Below are positions 38,358-48,525 of a stretch of 64,000 nt of DNA, piece by piece. How positions within the stretch are numbered: the first letter of the stretch is position 1; every line of letters begins with the position of its first letter. The stretch spans positions 2,170,001 through 2,234,000 of the forward strand of contig NZ_CP007151.1 of the NCBI RefSeq assembly GCF_000830985.1. Reading direction: 5' to 3'. The notes under the pieces are model-generated. The model was not told where the DNA came from. It saw only the letters and a list, made by a program, of their open reading frames with translations, and did not search any database. Made by a program: the position numbers and the translations under genes. This DNA is from Marinobacter similis (GTDB lineage: Bacteria; Pseudomonadota; Gammaproteobacteria; Pseudomonadales; Oleiphilaceae).

Positions 38358-39547
38358 ATGAAAGGCAAATTCATAGGCATGGCCACTGCGCTGTTATTGG
38401 GCGCCGCAGGTACGCTTGCGCTGTCCCTAACCCATGCCAGTGCCGAGACGCGGGCCGAAAAAGACACCGAGTTCGCGCCCAATAATCCGGATCTGGCGGT
38501 TGCCACCTTTGCGGGCGGCTGTTTCTGGTGCGTGGAATCCGGTTACGAGAAAATTCCCGGTGTGGTTGAGGCGGTCTCCGGTTACGCCGGTGGTGAAGAG
38601 CCCAACCCCAGTTACAAGCAGGTAGCGTCCGGACAGACTGGTCATACCGAAGCCGTGCAGGTCTACTACGACCCGGACCAGATTACCTACGAAGCCTGCT
38701 GGCCGGGCTATGGCGGATGATGGATCCGACCGATGCCAATGGTCAGTTTGTTGACCGGGGTCAGCAGTATCGTCCCGCCATCTTCTACCACGACGCCAAA
38801 CAGAAGCGCCTGGCAGAAGCGGCCAAGGCTGAGTTGCAGGCCTCTGGCGTGTACGACAAACCGGTGGTGATCGAGATTGTGCCGTTCACCGAGTTCTACA
38901 CCGCTGAGAAGTACCACCAGGATTACTACAAGAAGAATCCGGTGAGGTACAACTTCTACACCTTCAATTCCGGTCGCTATCAGTTCATCGAGAAGGTCTA
39001 TGGCGAGGACTACGAGCTGGACTTCTCCCAGTACCAGCCTGGCGGAATGAAAAAGACGTCCAACGCCGAACCCGGCGTCGGTTTTGACGCCCAGAGCTTC
39101 GTGAAGCCGGATCGGGAGGTGTTGAAGCAGCGGCTGAGCGACATGGAGTTTGAAATTTCCCAGGAAGACGGCACCGAACCTGCTTTCAACAACCGCTACT
39201 GGGACAACAAGAAACCCGGCCTGTACGTGGATGTTGTATCGGGCGAGCCGCTGTTTTCATCCCGGGACAAGTACAAGTCCGGCACGGGCTGGCCCAGCTT
39301 TACCAAGCCCATCGAACCGGGTGTTGTAGTGGAGCGTGAAGACAACTCATTCTTCATGACCCGGATCGAGATTCGCAGCCGCTATGCCGATTCGCACCTG
39401 GGCCACGTATTCAACGATGGCCCGGCGCCGACCGGTCTGCGCTACTGCATGAACTCGGCGGCGATGGAATTCATCCCGCTGGAGGAGATGGAAGCTCGGG
39501 GCTACGCCGAGTACATCGATGACGTCACCGGTGGTCAGCGCAGCTAA
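38358..39547 (+). CDS. msrAB: Exported MsrA-MsrB methionine sulfoxide reductase fusion (frameshift near 38697)
   Basis: About 396 residues. Signal peptide ([22 protein letters not shown]), MsrA domain with catalytic [14 protein letters not shown] (Cys55) and, after one restored base near 38697, [20 protein letters not shown] and [14 protein letters not shown]; then an MsrB domain with [24 protein letters not shown] and the catalytic [13 protein letters not shown]. No N-terminal thioredoxin domain as in Neisseria PilB is present, so an external reductant is needed. Repairs both diastereomers of oxidised Met, presumably in the periplasm. Confidence 0.9.
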
Positions 39548-39583
39548 CCTTCCACAACCAACGACCGCAGTCGAATCCGACTG

Positions 39584-40308
39584 CTATAACCAGAGGTCCC
39601 GGACCGGGGCCTCTGGGCCGAAGTGATGATAGATCTGTGCCTGCAACAGCTCGGCCGTAGCGATAGCGTCGATCAGGGCATTGTGTGCAGCGTAATGGGG
39701 CAGGCCGTAGCGAATGCGGCTGTCGGCCAGCCTGATCGACACCGGCTTCTGGCCCCGGAATTGCTGCCATCGGGTCGGGCGCCGGTTCGGATGCAGGTGC
39801 GCCTCAATGGCCATGGTGTCCAGCACTGGAAACTCTATGCCTTCCCCCAACCGCCATCTCAGGCAACGTCCAGGAATCCGCGCTCAATACTGCGATAGTG
39901 CACCACCGGAATCCGGCCCCGGAGCATTTCAAACATCGGCTCCATGATGTCTTCCAGGTCTGGTGCTTTGGCGATGTCGGCATGGGTGATGCCGTGAATT
40001 TCGATGGAGGTCTGGTGCAGTGGCAGGCGCGGCCGAACCACCCAGTGCCGGCCGGCTCCGAGCTGGATCCCCTTCAAGGTAAAGGGCACCAGCCCGACAC
40101 TGACGATGGAGTGCTGGTCCGGGTTCAGGCCGGTGGTTTCAAAATCCATGGCGACCATCGGCACGTCGCTGATGGGCGTGTCCGGGGCAATGCAGCCGGC
40201 CTCGTAATACTCCTTGAGCAGCGGGTGCCGGGCTTCGCCGGCCAAGGCGCCAAAGCGCTCGGACCAGTCGGGGGTTTGGGTGGAGACCACGGCGGCTTTA
40301 CGGGACAT
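39584..40308 (-). CDS. DnaQ-like 3'-5' exonuclease (frameshift near 39855)
   Basis: About 240 residues from ATG 40308. DEDD-family motif I MVAMDFETTGLNPDQHSIVSVG (about residues 48-69, split here for length), motif II around IEIHGITHADIAK and HYRSIERGFLDV, and the C-terminal motif with H-x4-D as YAAHNALIDAIATAELLQ. One base is missing near 39855 (VA|LRWRLGEGIEFP). It overlaps the 3' end of the upstream cNMP/CBS gene by 11 bp, so the two are translationally coupled, a pairing that recurs in gammaproteobacteria. Confidence 0.85.
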
Positions 40309-42175
40309 TGCGTCCCACCCCGGCGTTGTAGCGGAAACGCAGGAATTTCTGGGCATTGCTGACTACCTGGAATGCGTCTTTGAGGTGGCTGCGCTCGAAT
40401 GGCGACAGATCTTCCGGATGCACGTTGTTGTCGGGATCCTGGCCTTCCTCGATGGCTATGGCCTGGTGCCGGATCCGGACAATAGCTATGAACTCCAGCG
40501 CATCCCGCAAGTTACCCAGATCATCATCAAGCAGCAGCTTGGTGTTGCCGATAGCCCGCAGGCGTTCGAACGAGTTCTGGGCCCGCGACCCGCAGGCCAA
40601 GGCGTGCACCCGGATAAGATCTGACAGCGGCGCGGTACCCCGGCGTTTCAGGTTGAAACTCTTGCGCTGCTGGCCATCTTCTTCCAGGACGAAGCTTCGG
40701 AAGAAGCCGATCGGCGGCGTCCGGTTCAGGGCATTGCGGGCCATCATGGTGAGGAAGCGCTGACTGTTGCTGGCCTTTTCCGCCACCAGGGTCTTCAGGT
40801 CTTCGGCGAAATCGGTTTTACCGTAGATCCCGTCCAGATCGAAGAAGATGTTGCTGTTCAGCAGGGCTTCGGCCTTAGGGTTCTCGATCCAGTCGGTGAA
40901 GTAGCCCTTCCAGACATTCAGTGGCTGGCGCCATTTCTGGTTGGTGGCCATGATGTCGCCGGTGCAATAGGTGTAGCCGCATTCGGCCAGGCCGTCACTG
41001 ACGAACTTGGCCAGCGCCAGGAAGTACTCATCGTGCTCATTGGGGTTGAAGCTGTCGTCCAGGATCATCGCGTTATCCTGGTCAGTGACCACCAGCTGCT
41101 CGTCCCGGGCCATGGAGCCCAGTGCCATGAAGCAGTAGGGAACCGGCGGTGGACCCAGTTTCTCCTCGCCCAATTCCAGCAGCCGTTGGGTAAAGCTGCG
41201 GCCGATGCCGGCCATGGCACTGCCGATCATATGGGAGTTGGCGTCTTCGTTCACCATGCGGACAAAGCTGTCGCGCACGTCCCGGCTGATTTTCTGCAGG
41301 CCCCGAACATCTTGCTGGTGATAGATGTTGCTGACCAGATAGAGACTGCTCTGGCTCTCGTACTTGACGATGTCCGACAGCGCAATCACACCGCGAACCT
41401 CGTGTTTGTCCATCACCGGCAGGTGGTGCACGTTGTTGTGCAGCATGGTTAGCATGGCTTCGAAGATAAAGGCGTTGTCTCGAATGGTAATCAGATCTTC
41501 CGACATGATGTCGCAGATGGGAGTTTCCGAGGGTAGGGCTTCGGACAGTGCCCGCGTCCGCAGATCCCGGTCGGTGATGATGCCTTTCAGGTCGGTGTGC
41601 CCTTTGTTCTCATCCATCAGCAGCAACGCCGAGACGCCTTGGTCGGTCATGATCCGGGCGGCTTCCTGCAGGCGAACCGTGCAGGGCGCCGATACCGGCT
41701 CCCGGGTGATCAGTCGGGTGACCTTGGAGGTCATCAGCTCATTCGACTTCTCGCGGCGGGAGAGTGCCGATCGAAGCCGGGAGTTGTCCTCAACTTCGAC
41801 AAAATCGGCGAAGTTGTCGTCATTTTCGAATAGAAGACGAAAGATTTCCTCAGGAAACCGATAGATCAGGGTGTCTTCCAGGGCTTTGGCCGGGAAACGT
41901 ACCTTCTGATGCATCAAAAGGCCGAACTGGCCGAACATCTCACCCTCGCCGATACGGTTATACAGCTCTCCGGAGCGCCGGTAGATTTCGACTGCACCGC
42001 TGCGAATGTAATACAGCCAGTGGTTGGCCTTGCCAAACTCGAGGATGCTGGTACCAGCGCGAAAATACTCCACCTCGATGGTGCCCACCACCCGGTCGAG
42101 TAGTTCCTCCGGTATTTCATCAAACGGCGGGTAGTTGGCCATGTGGTTGCGGATGTCTATCAGCTCGGCCTGCAT
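40298..42175 (-). CDS. cNMP-binding / CBS / DUF294 nucleotidyltransferase-like signalling protein
   Basis: 625 residues: N-terminal cyclic-nucleotide-binding-like domain (residues about 15-130, RIGEGEMFGQFGLL), a CBS pair (about 160-280, ALLLMDENKGHTDLKGIITDRDLRTRAL split by the loop), a DUF294 GlnD-like nucleotidyltransferase domain (GSMARDEQLVVTDQDNAMI, with the GS and DxD-like motifs) and a DUF294 C-terminal helical domain. Predicted to sense nucleotides and modify a partner. The exonuclease is co-transcribed; function of the pair is unknown. Confidence 0.87.
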   Translation of the reverse strand: MQAELIDIRNHMANYPPFDEIPEELLDRVVGTIEVEYFRAGTSILEFGKANHWLYYIRSGAVEIYRRSGELYNRIGEGEMFGQFGLLMHQKVRFPAKALEDTLIYRFPEEIFRLLFENDDNFADFVEVEDNSRLRSALSRREKSNELMTSKVTRLITREPVSAPCTVRLQEAARIMTDQGVSALLLMDENKGHTDLKGIITDRDLRTRALSEALPSETPICDIMSEDLITIRDNAFIFEAMLTMLHNNVHHLPVMDKHEVRGVIALSDIVKYESQSSLYLVSNIYHQQDVRGLQKISRDVRDSFVRMVNEDANSHMIGSAMAGIGRSFTQRLLELGEEKLGPPPVPYCFMALGSMARDEQLVVTDQDNAMILDDSFNPNEHDEYFLALAKFVSDGLAECGYTYCTGDIMATNQKWRQPLNVWKGYFTDWIENPKAEALLNSNIFFDLDGIYGKTDFAEDLKTLVAEKASNSQRFLTMMARNALNRTPPIGFFRSFVLEEDGQQRKSFNLKRRGTAPLSDLIRVHALACGSRAQNSFERLRAIGNTKLLLDDDLGNLRDALEFIAIVRIRHQAIAIEEGQDPDNNVHPEDLSPFERSHLKDAFQVVSNAQKFLRFRYNAGVGRNVP

Positions 42176-42250
42176 AACACTCCCTGCTCGGTGTGTAGAA
42201 AGTTATTGTAAGAACAGGAATATAGCAGGGTCTTGCAGAGAGCAGAAAGG

Positions 42251-42274
42251 CGGAGGCCGCAAACGCGGCCTCCG
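42251..42274 (-). terminator. Terminator of the cytochrome operon
   Basis: CGGAGGCCGC and GCGGCCTCCG around an AAAC/GTTT loop, followed on the minus strand by CCTTTCT. It ends the operon read leftward from 47795. Confidence 0.6.
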
Positions 42275-42288
42275 GCGGGATTGAGGGA

Positions 42289-43634
42289 TCAGTCCTGGAG
42301 TGACTGAAAGATGCTGCCATTGCCGCAGGCATTGCCGTTGCTGTAATCACTGTCGACGACGTTGTTGATCCATTGGCGTAGAAGTTCCACGCCTTCCTCG
42401 TGGGCAACGCTGCGGGCAATGGGCGGCATGCGCCGTTGTGGATCATTGTCACTGGCTAGCGGCATTCGACGATTGAGCTGCCTGCATTGCCCGGCACGAC
42501 AATGTGCTGACGCCCGCACGAGCCGCCGCCGGTGGCCGTTGGCTTTTTGCAGATGCCGTAACTGGCGTCCACTTCCCTGAAATGATCCAGGTAATAGCCG
42601 GTGTTCGAGGCCGCACCGCGATCGTTGTGGCAGTGCTGGCAGTTCACTTCCAGATAAGCCCGCAAGCGCGCTTCGACATCTTCGTTGGAACCGGCTGTTG
42701 CGCCACTGTCACCCGGCAGGTTCCAGTGTGGCAGCCGTTCGATATTGGTGGCCACGCCCTTGCCGTCCAGTACCGGGTCCGGAGCGTTGGTCAGCAAACC
42801 CTGGTCCACCCAGTATTGAAGCTGATTGACCTGGGGGAAACCGCCTTGGCCGCGGGTTCCCATGAACGAGGACTCGGGGGCATAGGCACGGTTCATGTTG
42901 CGAGGTTTGGGACCGATCGGCGCAGATCCGGCCTCCTGGTCGTCGTTGCTGTGGCACGTGATGCACTGGTTGGCATTGGGGATGGCGTAAGCTGGGGTCG
43001 ATCCCGTCAGTAGCTCACCGGAGACGTCATCCTGGTAGTGCCAGGTGACAGCCCGGGTGCCACCCTCGGGGGCTAGCCGTGTCACGGCTTGGCCATTGCT
43101 GTCGGTGTCCCAGATGTAGGTCAGTCCATCCCAGAAAGCGCCGCCGGTCGAGCTGGTTCGCTTAATCAATAATCGGGTTTCGACCAGCTCTTCGGTGCCC
43201 TCGCCCTCATCGGTGAAGGCAAAGGTTTTGGCAAGCACCGTGCCATTGGGGAAATGGATGGTGCCATTCAGATTGTTGCCATCCTGGCCATCTCGGTACA
43301 CCGCCCTGGTGCCCGGTGGTAGGAAGGCCACCCGGTACTTGGTGGCATAATCGGAGAACAGCTTGCTGTTCAGGACGTAGGGTACGCCGTTGCCATTCGG
43401 TGTGCTGCGGGGATCCTCGGGGTCAGCGAACAGGTTGTACTGGTCCAGCCGTGGGCAGTTGACGGCCATAGCGCCCCAGTTCACCCGTCCGGAGTGAACT
43501 GGCTGATCGCACAGTCGGGCAATTTCCGCCTCGCTCGGCGCCGGGTCCACGGCCCCGCTGCGTTCGAACGGTGGAATGGTCACTCGCGGTAGCGGTGGTA
43601 GCAGTTTGCCATATTGAGTTTGGCAATCGTGCAC
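42289..43634 (-). CDS. SO2930-family diheme c-type cytochrome (frameshift near 42468)
   Basis: About 448 residues. Two CxxCH haem motifs are visible (ITCHSND with the first Cys before I, and CQHCHNDR), with the family blocks VLNSKLFSDYATKYRVAFLP and GTVLAKTFAF. The last 70 residues (MPLASDNDPQRRMPPIARSV through WINNVVDSDYSNG) are in another frame. It has no signal peptide of its own and its N-terminus overlaps the end of the upstream beta-helix gene by 55 bp in a different frame. So it may be fused to that gene in reality or be translated from a start whose signal peptide is obscured. Confidence 0.8.
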
Positions 43635-45298
43635 CGAGCGTCGGTGTCGCCAATGGCGCCGTCCAGCCCGGCCAATACCGACTGCAGGCCTTCCAGGCTA
43701 AGAATACTGGTGTCCTGTTCGGCTGCGGCCAGCGCTAGTTCCAGGCCCTGGGTGCCGTGGAAATTCAGGTAGGGTTGGCCCTTTCCCTCATAGTCGTTGC
43801 TGTGGAAGCAGGAGCCCCATTGCGGCTGTTTCCGGTTGGCCTGGCTATCGAATTTGTAGGCGTTGTAGTGGCAGGAGGGGTTAGGGTGCTCATTAGTATG
43901 GATCGGTTTGCCATTGCTGTCCTGGGGCACCGGGTTGCCATCGGCGTCCTCCGGGAAGGGGCAGTTCTCATCTAGCTCATCCAGCAGGCCGTCCCAGACA
44001 ATGTGGGCGCCCTTGCCAGGGTTGGTGATGTTTTTCAGTCCGATCAGGGTCGGCAGCACGCTTTCAACCTGGCCCTCCAGCAACACCTTCTCGTAATTGG
44101 GCGGCGGCAGATCGTAGCCGGAATTGCGCATGACGTTGCCATGAATATGAAGGCCTTCGGTGTAGGGGTCGAGCTTTTTATCGGTGGTCTTGCCTTTGCC
44201 GTCGATCAGTTCATAGCTGGCATAAATGATCGCGGCGGTGCTGTGATCCTCGAATGTGTTGTTAACGATCTCAATGTTGTCATATCCGAGAGTCAGGAAG
44301 CCGGTGCCACGGGGAACTGCTGACACTAGTCCGCTGTGGGCAAAGTTGTAAGTATTGTTGTTGCGGGCAACGTTGTTGAGCATCACCGAGGTGTCGCCGT
44401 ACTGGGTGATGTTCTCCAGATCGTAGATCAGGAAGCCGCCGGTGTTGCATTCCGCCAGATTGCTGTCGTACTCGCCGCCCTGAACGTTCTCAATCTCGAA
44501 GCCCATGACGTTGTAGACCGCACGGCTGTTACGAATAATTGTGGTGTTGGTCTGGCCAACGTAGATGCCGGCGTCGGAGGCGCCCACCGACTCGGCGTTG
44601 TCCACCAGGATGTTTTCCGATTCCACAGGATAAATGCCGTAACGACCACTGGCTGAGCTGGGCACGTAGTCAGGGGTCGGGTCGCCCGAGTTCATGGGTG
44701 GCTGGGTGCAGGCGACCTTTAGTCGCTCCGTATAGTTGGTGGCGGTGACTGGCTCTCCACCACCGGACCAGTAGGCCCGAACGTTGAGCAGGGTGCCCCA
44801 TTTGACGCCTTTGAGCTTGAACGCGTCGCCGGGGGAGTCGGCAATGGTCAGGTCGCGTACTGTGATACCGCGAACATTCAGAGCTTCCAGGCCCGTTACG
44901 TTGTCGCTATCGCGGAACGACAGTACGGTCTCGTCCTTGCCACAACCTTTAACCGTCACATCCTCGGTGGCCTGAATCAGCAGACCGTGCGCCAGTTCAA
45001 TAAAGCCACAGTCGAATTCCAGCGTGTCGCCAGGGCGTAGCTGGATCATGGCACTGACCATCTCACGCGTGGCATTCGGGCCGGATTCGACAAAGAACGT
45101 CCGCCCCTCGCTGAAGGGATTGCTCGGCGTTGTGAACTCCGGCGGCGACGTCGGTGGTTGTGGCGCCCGGGTTTCAGGTTCCCGGGCTTTCGAAGACGAC
45201 GAATCGCCACCCCCAAGGCAGCCAGCCAGCAGCATGCTGGCAGCTACTGTGGTCAGCACTCCGGTTACGTGGCGCCGCAAATGGTTTCTTGTTGTCAT
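43580..45298 (-). CDS. Parallel beta-helix lipoprotein
   Basis: About 572 residues from ATG 45298. Lipobox LLAGCLGGG at residue about 27, a Ser/Pro-rich linker, then a right-handed beta-helix of repeated turns (VTVKGCGKDETVLSF, INV/IIRNSRAVYNV, NNVARNNNTYNF, VNNTFEDHS; about residues 80-370). Often adjacent to SO2930 diheme cytochromes. Likely an outer-membrane or periplasmic polysaccharide- or matrix-binding protein; substrate unknown. The last 20 residues (CTIAKLNMANCYHRYRE) look out of frame compared with the following HDCQTQYGK frame. Confidence 0.82.
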   Translation of the reverse strand: MTTRNHLRRHVTGVLTTVAASMLLAGCLGGGDSSSSKAREPETRAPQPPTSPPEFTTPSNPFSEGRTFFVESGPNATREMVSAMIQLRPGDTLEFDCGFIELAHGLLIQATEDVTVKGCGKDETVLSFRDSDNVTGLEALNVRGITVRDLTIADSPGDAFKLKGVKWGTLLNVRAYWSGGGEPVTATNYTERLKVACTQPPMNSGDPTPDYVPSSASGRYGIYPVESENILVDNAESVGASDAGIYVGQTNTTIIRNSRAVYNVMGFEIENVQGGEYDSNLAECNTGGFLIYDLENITQYGDTSVMLNNVARNNNTYNFAHSGLVSAVPRGTGFLTLGYDNIEIVNNTFEDHSTAAIIYASYELIDGKGKTTDKKLDPYTEGLHIHGNVMRNSGYDLPPPNYEKVLLEGQVESVLPTLIGLKNITNPGKGAHIVWDGLLDELDENCPFPEDADGNPVPQDSNGKPIHTNEHPNPSCHYNAYKFDSQANRKQPQWGSCFHSNDYEGKGQPYLNFHGTQGLELALAAAEQDTSILSLEGLQSVLAGLDGAIGDTDARCTIAKLNMANCYHRYRE

Positions 45299-45321
45299 TT
45301 TTAAGTCTCCGGGTAATCGAT

Positions 45322-47795
45322 TCACTGAGGTGCGTTTTCAATTCGCTCCCACATCCGCAGGTAGGCTTCTGCAGACGTGAACAGCTGATTAACGGCGTCG
45401 TCGACCTGCGCCGGCGAACGATCGCTGTGGCGGATCATGTCTTCAATCTGGTCGGGATAGAGGCCGTAGTGGCTACGCCCCGGCCGTCGTAGAGGCCAAA
45501 CTCCCGGTCACCGGTGCGTTGTTTGTGGAAGCGCACGCGACCGTCAACCGAGGTGAATGGGTAGAGCGACGTGTCGTCGGAGGGGCTGCCCGGGTTGGAG
45601 CAAGCTGGGCAATGCCATTGACGTCAGAAGCAAAGCCGGCGCCGCCGAAGGGCCCGACCTTGAATTCGGCAGGCCGGGGTCGGTTACCATCGCGAGTCAG
45701 CTTGTCGACCCAGTCGCCCCGAGTGCTGCCAAAGGAAGCGCTGATGCCGCCCTGGGCTGCGATGCGGTCACGCAAGGCCTCGGTGCCACCCCAGCCGCCG
45801 TGGCTGTTGATGACCGGGTAGTTCAGGGGTTTGGTCAGGGCCAGGATGCGGGCGGCGGCCTTTCGGCTGATGTGATCGGTCTCGATCATCATCTTGCGTT
45901 TGATCAGTTCCTGAATCAGGAAGTCGCCAAGATCACTCAGACCACGCTGGTTGCAGTGCTGGTCGGTTCCGCGCCGTGGATCCAGGGCTGCCATCTCCTC
46001 CGGAGTCTCGGGGAAACGGTCGCCCACGTAGTCGATCTGGAACAGCAGTTGGTCGATCAGGCCGAAGGGCTGAAGCGATGGGTTCTGGTCCGGTTCATTG
46101 CCAGTGTATTCCACTTCCTCCGGGCAGGATTCGAACTCGATGGGGTGGCCGGTCTCAAGTAGGTTGCCGCCATAGAGAATGGCTCCGATGCCGACACCGC
46201 TGGACAGATCCGGTAGGTGGCCACCGAACGCATTGTCGAACTTGTGCACCGGGAAGATGTTGCGAACCCCCAACTGGTAAAGCTGATCGAGGCGCTCGAC
46301 AATGTCTTCGCGGGTGCACTCGGCAACACCGAGAAACTCGCCGCAGCGAAATATCTTGGACATTTCAATGCCCAGCACCACCGCCAGGTGTCCGTCTGCA
46401 ATTGCTTCCCGGGCCTGACTGGCGCTGGTGACAATTCGGAACCAGCCGAGTCCCGGGCCTCCGTGCTGGGCGTCGATGTAATCCTGCATTTCGTACATGC
46501 GCTGGATCTGCAGCAGGATGGCCTCCATCGGATCACAGTCGTTCTTCTTCTGGGGATTGATCCGGCAGAGCACTTCGTTGTGAACCAGGTGGTTCACCAG
46601 AATCTTCATGCCGGACAGGTGTGCCCGCTCCAGCCAACGGTAGTAACTTTGATGGTGTTGCAGCGAGTTGTGACGAGGCCAGTCGTTAAAGCTTGGCCAG
46701 CCCTGGGTGTCGTGGAGGCCGATGCCAGAGGTGGCCAGTTCAACGAAACCGGTTGCACCCCAGGGACCGTGTACCGCCTCGCAGTCCTCCAGGGCATGGG
46801 TGACCCCGAACCGATGGAACGGCGCACCGTAGTTGACCCTGCCGCCGATGAATTCATAGGCTGAGATATGTGAGTGGGTGTCGACGAAGCCGAACACGTC
46901 GTCGTGGTCAATGCCTGGCACTTTCCGGAATCGCTTTACCTCCTTCAGGTAGGTGGCAGGCCCCGCATCGCTTAGCAGTTCGGCGTTGAGTTCGGCTTCC
47001 GGGTAGCTATCGCAGCCTTCGGTTGGAATCAGGCGGAATTCATTGCTGGGGCCGGCCAGGGAAGGCGAGGTCAGTGTCAGGTTGCCGTCTTCAGCTCCGA
47101 GCAACAGGCCGGTCACGCTTGAGGCCAGGGAAAAGACATCGTCCCGGACAGGATTCAGTTGCCACACCGCCAGGTCATTGGGGGCATGGACCATCGCGAG
47201 TGCCGGCGCCACTGTGATGTCGCCCGCTCGGTTGCCGGCCTCCTCAAGGTTTTCGCCCAGCTCCCTCAGAAGTCCTCCCAGTGGTGCAATCGGATCCAGC
47301 ACCAGGTTGGTGGTATCGCCCAGACCTGCGACCAAGTAGCTGATCTCACCAACAAATGTGCCGGTATCATCGAGAAATTCTCCGGCGGGATCGCTGATGC
47401 CAAGCAGATCGAAGTCACCAGAGCCGCCCGGATTTCGTTGAAAGTCTGACATCAGGAGGTATGAGCAGGGCGGTCGGCCTCAGGTAAAAAGGTGTCGCCT
47501 GGTCGGTCTCCACAGTTGCGTCATATCGTTCGTTTTGCTCGTTGGCAGTCACGTATCTGTTTGCCGCCGCCAGGGTGTAACAGCCATTGGCAGGGCTGTA
47601 TCGGTTGGCGAGGGCCTCGGCGTTGGGAGTGTCGGGTTTGGAGGATTGGGGTGGCTTGTTCGGCGCCGGCGATTGGCTTTGATCGCGAGAATCGCTGCCA
47701 CTGTCACCTTTACAGGCCGCTAAAGCCAGCATGCAGACTGCTATCAGCGACGCTACCAGGGTTCTTGGCATTGAAGTGCATTTGCTGTGTTTCAT
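45322..47795 (-). CDS. M19 dipeptidase-like lipoprotein (three frameshifts)
   Basis: About 824 residues in total from ATG 47795 (GGAGCGGCC ribosome-binding site). Lipobox MLALAACKG, an N-terminal region of about 200 residues, then an amidohydrolase/M19-like domain with FGFVDTHSHISAYEF, NHLVHNEVLCRINPQ and VINSHGGWGGTEAL. Frame breaks occur near 47455 (ALG.YLLMSDF, two bases lost), 45590 and 45485 (RGVAHYGLYPDQIEDM restored), with true stop TGA 45322-45324. The beta-helix gene starts 23 bp later. Probably an envelope hydrolase; the canonical dipeptidase role is not certain. Confidence 0.75.
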
Positions 47796-48170
47796 TTGGC
47801 CGCTCCTGAGGCTCTTTGGCGCTGGGCGGGCGCCGTTTTTTGTTGGAGACACACTGGCTAAAACGCTTGGTTCTAAGGTGTGCAAAAAGTGAACAGTTTG
47901 TAACATGAACCAAAAAGCGTGGATCAGTTCACATTGGGCCAAGTTTGGGCGTGCCTGATCCTGTGTTTTCGCCCGACGCCAGTCAGGACGTGGGCCACGG
48001 CGGCGAAGGGCGTAAAGTGCATGGGGGAGTCGGGTTTGTTTTTGGCCCGGTATGCATACATGGAGGAGGTCTGGGCGCAGGTGCCGGATGGTGAAAGATC
48101 TTGAATGCAGGAAATGGGGCCGGGCTCAGGTTTAATTGAAAACTTGGCTCGCTGTTGCTAGCCTTGCGCC
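47796..48170. other. Intergenic region between cytochrome and btu operons
   Basis: About 370 bp with no supported gene. It must carry the minus-strand promoter for the M19-like operon and the plus-strand promoter for the riboswitch transcript; no consensus hexamers stand out. Repeated GGG runs and several short hairpins occur. Confidence 0.4.
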
Positions 48171-48174
48171 ACTT

Positions 48175-48375
48175 TTTGCAGGTGTCCGTCGCAAAGCGCG
48201 ACGGGTGAAACGGGAAATCGGTGAGTTCGGCTATGAGCCGGCAAGTCCGATGCTGCCCCCGCAACGGTAAGCAGGATAACGGCAATCTGATGCGCCACTG
48301 TGCTTCGGCATGGGAAGGTGATTGCCCGGGTACCCTTCATGGGGTCCGCCTGCAAGCCCGGAGACCGGCCCGCAA
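48175..48375 (+). ncRNA. Cobalamin riboswitch
   Basis: Hallmark elements in order: GGGTGAAACGGGAAATCGGTG (split here for length: GGGTGAAAC then GGGAAATCGGTG) at about 48203, the CCCCCGCAACGGTAAGC core at about 48256, the GCCACTG-type element at about 48292, and the B12 box AAGCCCGGAGACCGGCC at 48354-48370. It lies about 150 nt upstream of btuB. A GC-rich stretch after it (48391-48460) can form a long stem GACAGTGGGTGGGCG/CGCCCGCCCCTGTC, a likely expression platform. Predicted to shut off btuB-F-C-D when B12 is plentiful. Confidence 0.9.
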
Positions 48376-48525
48376 AAACACCCGACGTTGCGGTGGGCGA
48401 CAGTGGGTGGGCGACTCCCCGGTTCAGAGCCTTCTTGCCAGACCACCGCCCGCCCCTGTCTACCTGTTCCGCAGCAATAACGATAATTCCCGTGCGGGTG
48501 CGCGCGGAATACGGAGCAAGTACAC

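Noticed and set aside
47796..48170. Small genes in the intergenic gap
   Set aside because: Short open frames exist in both directions but lack ribosome-binding sites and overlap one another.
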